Made by a program: the position numbers and the translations under genes
Notes under the pieces: generated by a model
Databases searched by the model: none
The model's input: only the letters and a program-made list of their open reading frames with translations
Told to the model about the DNA's origin: nothing
Shown: positions 1 to 6,388 of the stretch, piece by piece
How the letters are laid out: each line of letters starts with the position of its first letter
How positions within the stretch are numbered: position 1 is the first letter of the stretch
Assembly: GCA_003476885.1 (NCBI GenBank)
Contig: DMUR01000056.1
Span: forward strand, 11,692 to 20,208
Reading direction: 5' to 3'
Length of the DNA: 8,517 bases
Origin: Chloroflexota bacterium
GTDB taxonomy: Bacteria; Chloroflexota; Limnocylindria; Limnocylindrales; Limnocylindraceae

Positions 1-2
1 TG

Positions 3-731
3 CTCGCGCTCGCACTCGGCGGAACTGCGGTTGGCACTGGTCTCAACAGCCACCCAGAGTTTGCGGTTCGTGCAGCGAAGCAGATCGCACTCCTCACCAA
101 ACAGCCATTTACCAGCGCGCCGGACAAGTTCACGGCGCTCGCAGGACAAGAGCCAACGCTCCACCTCTCCGCAGCGCTGCGCACACTCGCAGCTACGCTG
201 ATGAAGCTCGCCAATGATGTGCGCTGGCTCGCCTCCGGACCTCGCGCCGGACTCGGTGAACTGAGCATTCCAGAGAATGAGCCCGGCTCCTCCATCATGC
301 CGGGGAAGGTGAACCCAACCCAAGCCGAAGCCCTGACGATGGTTGCCGTACAGGTCTACGGCCTTGACGCCGCGATCGCCTTTGCCGCGAGCCAAGGAAA
401 CTTTCAGCTGAATGTCTACAAGCCGTTGATCGCGCACAACCTGCTGAACCAGATTCGCCTGCTCGCTGATGCTTCCCGTTCGTTTGCGCTGCACTGCATT
501 GACGGGGCGCAGCCAAACGAGGCGCGCATTACCGAACTGCTCGACGCATCGCTGATGCTCGTCACCGCGCTCACCCCTGCGATCGGCTACGACAAGGCGG
601 CGGAGATTGCGAAGAAGGCGCACGCATCGGGGGCGACGCTTCGTGAGACTGCGCTCACCCTCGGCTACGTGACGGCGCAGGAGTACGACAAACTCGTGCA
701 ACCCGCGCAGATGACAAGGCCGCAGCGATGA
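3..731 (+). CDS. fumC: Class II fumarate hydratase, C-terminal part (5' end outside window)
   Basis: This enzyme interconverts fumarate and L-malate in the TCA cycle and is a cytosolic homotetramer in the characterised family members. The open frame enters from the left edge and gives 242 residues, about half of a normal FumC of roughly 460 residues. It begins in the conserved stretch [10 protein letters not shown]. It carries the superfamily signature [11 protein letters not shown] at residues 95-105 of the visible part, the mobile loop that holds the catalytic serine. The C-terminal domain is recognisable from the [22 protein letters not shown] stretch (split here as [10 protein letters not shown] and [12 protein letters not shown]) and from the SGATLRE motif. 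These features separate fumarase from the related aspartase, argininosuccinate lyase and adenylosuccinate lyase. The stop codon overlaps the start of the next gene in an ATGA arrangement, so the two are probably translationally coupled. The N-terminal catalytic histidine region lies outside the window. There is no sign of damage. Confidence 0.96.
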   Translation, partial: LALALGGTAVGTGLNSHPEFAVRAAKQIALLTKQPFTSAPDKFTALAGQEPTLHLSAALRTLAATLMKLANDVRWLASGPRAGLGELSIPENEPGSSIMPGKVNPTQAEALTMVAVQVYGLDAAIAFAASQGNFQLNVYKPLIAHNLLNQIRLLADASRSFALHCIDGAQPNEARITELLDASLMLVTALTPAIGYDKAAEIAKKAHASGATLRETALTLGYVTAQEYDKLVQPAQMTRPQR

Positions 732-1804
732 GCCCAACGATGGAGACGAAGCGACTGCGCATCGGCGTCTTGACTGGCGGTGGTGACTGCCCTGGGCTTA
801 ACCCCGCGATCCGCGCGGTGGTACGCCGCGCCGAAGCGGGCGGGCACACCGTTGTTGGGATCCTGGACGGATGGGCCGGCCTCGCGAACCCAGACGCGAC
901 CCTCTCGCGACCACTGAACCGTGATGAAGTCCGCGGGATTCAAGCTCGCGGCGGGACAGTGCTCGGCTCGAGCCGCACGAATCTGCTCAAGCGTGAAGGT
1001 GGACTCAACGCGGCTGAGGCGTCGATCAAGCGCCTGGGGCTCGATGCGCTCGTTGTCATTGGTGGTGACGACACCCTCTCCGTCGCTGCGGGACTCGCCA
1101 AGCGCGGCGCCGCTGTTGTTGCGATCCCGAAGACAATGGACAACGACGTCTGGGGGACCGAAGGCTGCCTCGGCTTTGATACTGCTGCAAACATCGTCAC
1201 CGAAGCGCTCGACCGCATCCAGACCACCACCTCGTCGCATCACCGCGTTGCCGTTGTGGAAGTGATGGGGCGAGACGCGGGCTGGGTCGCCGCATGGGGC
1301 GGACTCGCTGGTGGCGCAGACACCATCCTCGTGCCCGAGCAGCCAGTTGACGCCGCGGCGATCGACCGACTCGTCGAGCTTGTCACGCGTCGCAGAAGCT
1401 ACGCAACGGGTGCTTCCGTTATCGTCGTCTCCGAGGGCGTACAGCTCCCAGAGGCGTTGCTCAACTTGAGTGGTGACGTGCCGCGCGATGAGTTCGGCCA
1501 CCCACGTTTGGACAAGATCGCGGTGGGCGACGCGATCGCTGCAATCCTCGAAGAGCGCACCGGCCTTGAGGTGCGCTGCACGCGACTCGGACACCTCCAG
1601 CGCGGCGGCCCACCATCCGCTGCCGATCGCGTCCTTGGTGCCCGCTACGGCGTTGCCGCTGTAGACGCGCTTGAGACTGGACGCTGGGGGAACATGGTTG
1701 CCCTGCGTGCTGGCGCGATCGTTGAGGTTCCACTTGCAGAGGTAGGCGGGAAGAATCGACCACTTGATGCAAGTTATCTGCGCATCTTTGACGCACTCGC
1801 CTAG
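728..1804 (+). CDS. pfp: 6-phosphofructokinase, predicted pyrophosphate-dependent
   Basis: This glycolytic enzyme phosphorylates fructose 6-phosphate at C1; if it uses pyrophosphate the reaction is reversible. The 358-residue protein has the PFK fold motifs in order: GGGDCPGLN at 17-25, GGDDT at 112-116, PKTMDND at 134-140 (Asp138 is the expected catalytic base), MGRDAGW at 180-186, a PE pair at 203-204 that fits sugar-phosphate binding, and LGHLQRGG near the C-terminus. In ATP-dependent E. coli PFK the two discriminating positions are glycine (GGDGS and PGTIDND). Here they are Asp115 and Lys135, the pair known from PPi-dependent enzymes. The length suits a short bacterial enzyme. I chose the ATG that overlaps the fumC stop; an in-frame ATG four codons later is possible, and neither has a strong Shine-Dalgarno. 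The donor assignment is inferred from residues only. Confidence 0.93.
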   Translation: MSPTMETKRLRIGVLTGGGDCPGLNPAIRAVVRRAEAGGHTVVGILDGWAGLANPDATLSRPLNRDEVRGIQARGGTVLGSSRTNLLKREGGLNAAEASIKRLGLDALVVIGGDDTLSVAAGLAKRGAAVVAIPKTMDNDVWGTEGCLGFDTAANIVTEALDRIQTTTSSHHRVAVVEVMGRDAGWVAAWGGLAGGADTILVPEQPVDAAAIDRLVELVTRRRSYATGASVIVVSEGVQLPEALLNLSGDVPRDEFGHPRLDKIAVGDAIAAILEERTGLEVRCTRLGHLQRGGPPSAADRVLGARYGVAAVDALETGRWGNMVALRAGAIVEVPLAEVGGKNRPLDASYLRIFDALA

Positions 1805-1806
1805 CA

Positions 1807-2490
1807 GTGGCAACCCTCGTCCTTATCCGACACGCACGAACCGCCGAAACAGGCTCTCTCCTCAGTGGTCGACGTGAGGGAATCCCTCTCTCTTCCGCAG
1901 GTCGGAGTGAGGCAAAACTGCTCGCAGAACGCCTCGCTGGGGTGCGCTTTGCAGGAATCTTCAGCTCCCCCATGCAGCGCTGTCGCGAGACGGCAGAGGC
2001 GATCCGTTCCACGCGAGGACCGAACGTACCGGCGCGACCTGATACGCAGATAGAAGATCGACTCACGGAAGTTGACTACGGGGGCTGGACAGGGAAAGAG
2101 TTGAAGGTTCTAGCAAAGGACCCGCTCTGGACAACGGTCCAACGCCAACCGTCGGCAATGCAGTTTCCTGAAGGTGAGTCGCTCCGCGCAGCAGCGACGC
2201 GTGCGACTGAAGCTATTCGTGACTTGGATGCAGCGTTCAAGGACGAAGATGTCTGGCTTGCAGTAAGCCACGGTGACATCATCAAGGCCATCGTCTCTGA
2301 CGCAAGCGGTGCTCCACTTGATCTCTTTCAGCGCATCGTGATTGATCCGGCAAGCATCAGCGTGATCAAGTTCGGCGGCGAGCGCCCAGCGATCCTCCGC
2401 CTCAATGAATCCGCCGCCGGAATCTCCTCCCTCTTCGCACCGCGCGAGCGTCGCCACTCCCTGATCAGCCGACTCTTGGGAAGAGAGTAG
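1807..2490 (+). CDS. Histidine phosphatase family protein (MSMEG_4193-type phosphomutase-like)
   Basis: This is a member of the histidine phosphatase (phosphoglycerate-mutase-like) superfamily, 227 residues, predicted cytosolic. The N-terminus carries LIRHARTAET with the nucleophilic His9 flanked by Arg8. An SSPMQRCRETA stretch (53-63) supplies a further phosphate-binding arginine. Glu88 in the TEVDYGGW motif fits the acid, and VSHGD contains the second histidine, His155. The catalytic set therefore looks complete and the protein should be an active phosphatase or mutase, but the substrate is unknown. The GTG start lies two bases after the pfk stop. It is supported because the RHA motif begins only eight residues in, although no clear Shine-Dalgarno is visible, which suggests coupling to pfk translation. 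From memory, the version next to DUF3090 and SCO1664-type genes is a separate subfamily (TIGR03848). It should not be called a glycolytic phosphoglycerate mutase merely because it follows pfk. Confidence 0.9.
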   Translation: MATLVLIRHARTAETGSLLSGRREGIPLSSAGRSEAKLLAERLAGVRFAGIFSSPMQRCRETAEAIRSTRGPNVPARPDTQIEDRLTEVDYGGWTGKELKVLAKDPLWTTVQRQPSAMQFPEGESLRAAATRATEAIRDLDAAFKDEDVWLAVSHGDIIKAIVSDASGAPLDLFQRIVIDPASISVIKFGGERPAILRLNESAAGISSLFAPRERRHSLISRLLGRE

Positions 2491-2497
2491 GAGCGGC

Positions 2498-3058
2498 GTG
2501 GCGCGCAGGATTCTCCGCTTCGATGCACCGGATCGCTTTATTGCGGGGGCGATTGGCGAGCCTGGCAAGCGCGTCTTCCACCTCCAGGCCACCGAAGGTG
2601 GGCGCATCTCTGCCGTGATCGTTGAGAAGTCGCAGGTTGCAATCCTTGCGCGCCGCATTGCCGAAATGCTGAAGGACCTCGGCGAGGGTGGCGAGATTGG
2701 ACTCCCAACGGCAGGATCCCCACTCCCGCCCACCGCGCCAACGTTGACCGAACCGCTGAACGCAGAGTTTCGTGTGGGGACGATTGCACTGGCATGGGAC
2801 CCTGCCGTGAATCGCTTGATCCTTGAGTTCCGCGATGACATGAACGAAGAAGACGCCTCCGACGCACCGCCGCCAATGAATGATGCCCCAGATGGACCAG
2901 ACGTCCTGCGCGTCTCACTGAGTCCCACGGCGGCGCTCACCTTCGCCGAGCGTGCGCTTCAACTCGCCGCGGCGGGTCGTCCTCCCTGCCCAAACTGCGG
3001 AGCGCCGCTCGAAGTGACGGGGCACCGCTGCGCGCGCAAGGCCGCCTACCTGAACTGA
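2498..3058 (+). CDS. DUF3090 family protein with C-terminal zinc ribbon
   Basis: The function is unknown. The 186-residue protein matches my recollection of the DUF3090 (TIGR03847) family. It opens with FDAPDRFIAGAIGEPG, continues with FHLQATEGGRISAV and the segment EFRVGTIALAW (90-100), and has PDGPDVLRVSLS near the C-terminus. It ends in a compact zinc-ribbon-like motif of Cys164, Cys167, His176 and Cys178 (CPNCGAPLEVTGHRC). Between the N-terminal part and the C-terminal helix and ribbon is a short acidic, proline-containing linker at about 112-133. There is no signal peptide or membrane segment, so a cytosolic location is likely. The GTG start is preceded by AGGAG at 2489-2493, which overlaps the stop codon of the upstream gene. 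It is the middle member of the conserved trio. The ribbon could bind metal, nucleic acid or a protein partner; nothing here decides between them. Confidence 0.88.
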   Translation: MARRILRFDAPDRFIAGAIGEPGKRVFHLQATEGGRISAVIVEKSQVAILARRIAEMLKDLGEGGEIGLPTAGSPLPPTAPTLTEPLNAEFRVGTIALAWDPAVNRLILEFRDDMNEEDASDAPPPMNDAPDGPDVLRVSLSPTAALTFAERALQLAAAGRPPCPNCGAPLEVTGHRCARKAAYLN

Positions 3059-3069
3059 TCGGCGACCGC

Positions 3070-3822
3070 GTGATCCAACTCCCGGTGCCAGGGGGGAGCC
3101 TCACCACCACTGAAGCGCTCGCTGCACTGCACACCGCAACGGGCCTGCGCCCCGTTGGACGCCTTGCAGATGCGAGCAACGCCACCTTTCTCTGCGAGCT
3201 GGAGGGGGCGAACCCACTACAAGTGATCTACAAGCCCATCCGCGGAGAACAGCCGCTCTGGGACTTCCCTGATGGGACGCTGGCCGGGCGTGAGGTTGCG
3301 GCCTTTGAGGTGAGTGAGGCGCTCGGCCTCCACGTCGTTCCGCCAACGATCCTTCGCGAAGGCCCAGCCGGTGCAGGGGCGGTGCAACTCTGGATTGAAC
3401 ACCTCGGCGTGCAGCGTGCAATTGATGCGGTAAATGGCAGTAGCGTTTCACTCCGTCCGATCGTTCTGTTTGATGCGATCGTCAATAACGGCGACCGGAA
3501 GGCGGGGCACCTACTCCCAATCAGCGACGAGGTCATCCTCGGCGTGGACCATGGCGTCACCTTTGCGGTTGAACCAAAGTTGCGCACCGTACTTTGGAAC
3601 TGGCGGAGCGAACCTTTCCTCGCTGCCGAACGCAGCGCGCTGACCCGCGGTGCTGAACTCCTTGATGCGTCTGCGCCACACGAGCTCACCGAGCGTCTGC
3701 GCGAACTGATTAGCGACATAGAGATTCAGGCGCTCCGTGAACGGATCAACGCCCTCTTGGCGGCAGGCTGCCTCCCCGAGCCCTCCCCTGAGTGGCCGGC
3801 ACTCCCCTGGCCTCTCGTCTAG
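3070..3822 (+). CDS. SCO1664 family protein with PI3/PI4-kinase-like motifs
   Basis: This 250-residue protein belongs to an uncharacterised family (SCO1664-type, TIGR03843 from memory) for which distant similarity to phosphatidylinositol 3/4-kinases has been noted. Visible family segments are VGRLADASNATFLCE (29-43), VIYKPIRGEQPLWDFPDG (52-69), LAGREVAAFEVSEALGL (71-87) and VVPPTILREGPAG. Kinase-like elements appear in the expected order: Lys55 in IYKPIRGE as the ATP-contacting lysine, a catalytic-loop-like FDAIVNNGDRKAGHLL (134-149) with Asp135, Asn140 and Asp142, and a metal-binding GVDHG (158-162) in place of DFG. The fold could therefore phosphorylate a small molecule, lipid or protein, but no substrate is known and this is inference. 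The GTG start is 11 bases after the DUF3090 stop, and the upstream sequence is only weakly purine-rich. It is the last gene of the plus-strand unit. Confidence 0.87.
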   Translation: MIQLPVPGGSLTTTEALAALHTATGLRPVGRLADASNATFLCELEGANPLQVIYKPIRGEQPLWDFPDGTLAGREVAAFEVSEALGLHVVPPTILREGPAGAGAVQLWIEHLGVQRAIDAVNGSSVSLRPIVLFDAIVNNGDRKAGHLLPISDEVILGVDHGVTFAVEPKLRTVLWNWRSEPFLAAERSALTRGAELLDASAPHELTERLRELISDIEIQALRERINALLAAGCLPEPSPEWPALPWPLV

Positions 3823-3828
3823 AGGCGC

Positions 3829-3865
3829 TCGCTGCTCCGAACGCGCTGCGTTAAGGGAGCAGCGA
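3829..3865. terminator. Hairpin at convergent gene ends, candidate bidirectional terminator
   Basis: TCGCTGCTCC (3829-3838) and GGAGCAGCGA (3856-3865) are perfect 10-base inverted arms. Inside them AACGC (3840-3844) and GCGTT (3848-3852) pair around a three-base loop, so the whole element folds as a long stem with one small internal loop. It sits just past the stop of the plus-strand SCO1664-type gene and includes the last codons and stop of the minus-strand binding-protein gene. Neither side has a T-run after the stem, so it is not a textbook intrinsic terminator. A smaller 5-base stem, CCTCT/AGAGG at 3811-3825, lies over the plus-strand stop codon. The structure is visible in the sequence; the role is inferred. 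Confidence 0.6.
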
Positions 3866-4879
3866 CTCGTCGAGGAGCTCCTCCACGGTGAGGTCGGCAC
3901 GAATCCCCTGATCAGGGAGTCCGCGGAGGAATTCAAGCGAGGTTGCCCAACCAGCGCGATCAATTGCTCCGAGCCCCTCAGACTCTTGCACGAGTCCACG
4001 CCACACATTGATGGTTGCCTTCATGACCGCCAGTGACTTCGCGCGCGTTGCCTCGTCGGCAGCAACTTCAGGAACAACCTTCGCCGCCGCATCCACGCCG
4101 AGCTCAGGGTTCGCACTGATCTGCTCCATGGCATCGAGCGTCGCTGCAATGAAGGCGCGGATCGCGTCCCGCTTTGCGCTGATCGTCTCCGGTGAGCTGA
4201 TCAGACCAGGTCCTGCGAATGGAGCGGAGGCCGATGCGTAGAAGACGCTCAACTCAAGTCCCGCCGCTTCGGCCTGAACCAGATCGTTGTTTGCATAGCC
4301 GGTCACCGCGTCCGCCTGCCCTGTGATCAGCGCCTGCGTCTGACCGAAGTCTGGGTAGAGTTCAAGTTGAATGTCCGAAACTTCAAGAGCGGCTTCGGCC
4401 AAGATACCAAGGAGTGTCAGGTACCCAGAGCCGTACTGGCCAGGCGTCCCAACCTTTCGGTTCGCGAGATCACTCGGCGTGCTGATCCCAGCGTCCGCTC
4501 GAGCAATGATCACGTTGGGAAGGATGCCGTAGACCGTTGCCATGTAGCGAATCGGGATCCCATTTGAGACGGCAGGGATCACACTAGTTCCATCGGCGAG
4601 GGCAATATCCACCGCGCCGCTCCCCACGAGGTTGATCAGGTCTGGATCAATTTGGTTCTGGATGGTCACATCAAGACCAGCGCGCTCATATGCGCCGCTC
4701 TGCTGTGCGAGGTAGAAGGGGGCGAACTGCACGCTGGGGATGTAGCCGAGTCCCACACTTAACGCGGTGCGCGGAGCACTCGCAGTCGGCGAAGCCGGCG
4801 TACCCTCGCACGCACCAACCACAATGGAGAGGCTGATCACCGCGACCAACATCAGATTGAGCTTTCGACCGAGTGACAT
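3851..4879 (-). CDS. ABC transporter substrate-binding lipoprotein, NMT1/ThiY-like
   Basis: This is the extracytoplasmic binding protein of an ABC importer, 342 residues. The N-terminus has a basic start (GRK), a hydrophobic stretch and a lipobox VGAC with Cys24 as the lipidated residue, followed by a Thr/Ser/Pro/Ala-rich linker to about residue 37. It would therefore be anchored to the outer face of the cytoplasmic membrane. The mature part opens with LGYIPSVQFAPFYLAQ (44-59), typical of the NMT1/THI5-like class that binds hydroxymethylpyrimidine-type thiamine precursors and also of riboflavin-type relatives. NGIPIRYMATVYG and VTGYANNDLVQ are further family-like segments. The gene is last of four minus-strand genes. 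The ATG is directly preceded by a G-rich GGGGGAG sequence that overlaps the permease stop. The stop codon lies inside the convergent hairpin. The importer class is clear; the ligand is not. Confidence 0.9.
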   Translation of the reverse strand: MSLGRKLNLMLVAVISLSIVVGACEGTPASPTASAPRTALSVGLGYIPSVQFAPFYLAQQSGAYERAGLDVTIQNQIDPDLINLVGSGAVDIALADGTSVIPAVSNGIPIRYMATVYGILPNVIIARADAGISTPSDLANRKVGTPGQYGSGYLTLLGILAEAALEVSDIQLELYPDFGQTQALITGQADAVTGYANNDLVQAEAAGLELSVFYASASAPFAGPGLISSPETISAKRDAIRAFIAATLDAMEQISANPELGVDAAAKVVPEVAADEATRAKSLAVMKATINVWRGLVQESEGLGAIDRAGWATSLEFLRGLPDQGIRADLTVEELLDESLLP

Positions 4880-4887
4880 GACTCCCC

Positions 4888-5640
4888 CTATCTCTGTATC
4901 CGAGTGCTTAGCCGTTCCGCGGCAACAACAAGAGTGTATGCAAAGGCTCCAAGTAGCGCGATCTGAACGAGTGCCGCAAAGAGAAGTGGTGTGTCAAAGA
5001 GTGAACCGCGAGCAAGATTCACAAGGATGCCGAGACCGGCGCTCCCGCCGAGCCACTCGCCCACGATTGCACCGACCACGGCAAGTGTGGCGGCCACACG
5101 CGCGCCCGCAAAGATTCCACTGCGCGCACTTGGAAGCCTGATCAACAGCAGGGACTGTATGCGCGAAGCGCCGATTGAACGTCCAAGTTCAAGAAGGCCT
5201 CGATCTGCATCTCGAACCGCAACCAGGGTGGCGATCGCCATGGGGAAGAGGGTGATCAGCGCGCAGATCGCGATCTTTGCCGTAGCTCCAGGTCCGAACC
5301 AGAGGACGAGGAGTGGGCCGAGCGCGAGAATTGGCGTTGACTGTGCGGCCACAAGGTACGGACTTGCAAGTCGTCGAGCCGCGCCAGAAAGGCCGAGACC
5401 GATCCCGATCAAGAGTCCGAGCAGTCCGCCGAGCAGCCCGCCTACCGTCACCTCCATCACCGTCGGGAGGAGATGCCGCATCATCGTTCCGTCGCCCCAC
5501 GCCTGGGCGAAGCGTGCCGCCACGAGTGACGGGGGCGGCAGGATGAAGGTGGCCACACCGCTCAGGCGTACGCCAACCTCCCATGCACCGAGGAAGAGAA
5601 GCCCGAGCAGCGCCGGCTGGAAGCGTTGGAGACTACGCAT
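4888..5640 (-). CDS. ABC transporter permease (nitrate/sulfonate/thiamine-precursor class)
   Basis: This is the membrane-spanning subunit of the importer formed with the adjacent ATPase and binding-protein genes. The 250-residue protein has about six hydrophobic segments, near residues 10-28, 62-85, 100-116, 122-142, 180-200 and 222-244. The cytoplasmic EAA-type loop that docks onto the ATPase is visible at about 151-170 as ELGRSIGASRIQSLLLIRLP, with the conserved glycine and the I-x-L-P ending. The N-terminal LPPPSLV segment is typical of permeases in the taurine, nitrate and thiamine-precursor group. The ATG overlaps the last 8 bases of the ATPase gene and is preceded by the purine-rich GGGGTGG, which indicates translational coupling. 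Its stop is 8 bases before the binding-protein start. There is one permease gene, so the transporter probably uses a permease homodimer. Confidence 0.92.
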   Translation of the reverse strand: MRSLQRFQPALLGLLFLGAWEVGVRLSGVATFILPPPSLVAARFAQAWGDGTMMRHLLPTVMEVTVGGLLGGLLGLLIGIGLGLSGAARRLASPYLVAAQSTPILALGPLLVLWFGPGATAKIAICALITLFPMAIATLVAVRDADRGLLELGRSIGASRIQSLLLIRLPSARSGIFAGARVAATLAVVGAIVGEWLGGSAGLGILVNLARGSLFDTPLLFAALVQIALLGAFAYTLVVAAERLSTRIQR

Positions 5641-6385
5641 AGACCACCCCGCTCAGCGCCGCGAGTAACTCCGCCTGCTGTGAGAGGCCACCTGGCGCAA
5701 GGAGTGCACTTCGGCGCTGGCTCGCGGGGAGTGACCGAAGCCCCTTCCACTCGCCACCAATCTCCCCCTCGGCGCTCAGAAATAGCACTCGATCAGAGAC
5801 CAGGAGTGCTTCCGCAACATCGTGGGTCACCAGTAACGCGGCGGCGCCACCAATGAGTTCGGGGAGCTCTGCGTTGAACTGGTTCCGCGTCGGCGCATCA
5901 AGCGCGGCAAACGGCTCGTCAAGCAGGAGGAGCGCCGGCTCGCGCACCAGGGCACGTGCAAGCGCCACGCGCTGTCTCTCGCCGCCAGAGAGTTCGGCGG
6001 GCGCACGATGCGCAAGGGCGAGTCCGTTCACACGGCTGAGCGCAGCGGATGCAGATGCACGCACCGCGGTCGTCACACCGTGCACCACCTCAAGTGGAAG
6101 GGCGACATTCCTTGCCGCACTGCGCCAACTGAGAAGTCGAGAATCTTGAAAGGCGATTCCAACATCTTCTCGTCCAGCCAGAGCGGGTGTTCCAGCAATC
6201 AGGATTTCGCCTGCGTCAGGTTGAAGAAGGCCGGCGGCCAAGCGCAGGAGGGTGGTCTTGCCGCTGCCATTTGCACCAAGAAGTGCGACGCACTCCCCCG
6301 CTTCGAGCGTCAGCGATGTGCCGTGAAGGACTCTCCGCGCGCCGTATGAAAGGGAGACGCGCCGAAGTTCGAGGGCACTAGCCAC
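5633..6385 (-). CDS. ABC transporter ATP-binding protein
   Basis: This is the ATPase that powers the adjacent importer from the cytoplasmic side, 250 residues. All nucleotide-binding motifs are intact and in order: Walker A GANGSGKTT (37-45), Q-loop glutamine Gln80 in AFQDSRLLSW, signature LSGGERQR (132-139), Walker B LLLLDEP (152-158) with catalytic Glu157, D-loop AALD (160-163) and switch His188 in VTHD. The SRLLSW segment after the Q-loop resembles the SsuB/TauB/ThiZ-type ATPases that pair with NMT1-like binding proteins. After the H-loop there are only about 60 residues, so no extra regulatory domain is present. The start is GTG, three bases after the FTR1 stop, with no visible Shine-Dalgarno, so translation is probably coupled to FTR1. 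The 3' end overlaps the permease start by 8 bases. Confidence 0.95.
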   Translation of the reverse strand: MASALELRRVSLSYGARRVLHGTSLTLEAGECVALLGANGSGKTTLLRLAAGLLQPDAGEILIAGTPALAGREDVGIAFQDSRLLSWRSAARNVALPLEVVHGVTTAVRASASAALSRVNGLALAHRAPAELSGGERQRVALARALVREPALLLLDEPFAALDAPTRNQFNAELPELIGGAAALLVTHDVAEALLVSDRVLFLSAEGEIGGEWKGLRSLPASQRRSALLAPGGLSQQAELLAALSGVVYA

Positions 6386-6388
6386 GAG

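Noticed and set aside
665..1813. A 382-residue open frame on the minus strand that covers all of pfk and is longer than pfk itself.
   Set aside because: It is in exact codon register with pfk, so it would be interrupted only by TTA, CTA or TCA codons in pfk, and these are avoided in this GC-rich coding style. Its translation shows no recognisable family, while the plus-strand frame has all PFK motifs.
1807..2490. Calling the histidine phosphatase gene a glycolytic phosphoglycerate mutase because it follows phosphofructokinase.
   Set aside because: Its neighbours DUF3090 and SCO1664-type define a different subfamily, and the superfamily fold alone does not give the substrate.
2110..2940. A 276-residue minus-strand open frame opposite the phosphatase and DUF3090 genes.
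   Set aside because: It spans two well-supported genes and their junction, is rich in Ser, Arg and Ala, and shows no family motif.
3737..4036. A 99-residue plus-strand frame crossing the convergent junction, which might be a small extra gene.
   Set aside because: It overlaps the ends of two supported genes, has no ribosome-binding site that I can see, and runs through the hairpin. No motif supports it.
4991..5668. A 225-residue plus-strand open frame opposite the ABC permease.
   Set aside because: Its composition is dominated by Arg, Ser, Pro and Ala, as expected from reading a GC-rich membrane protein gene backwards. The minus-strand permease has the EAA loop and regular membrane segments.
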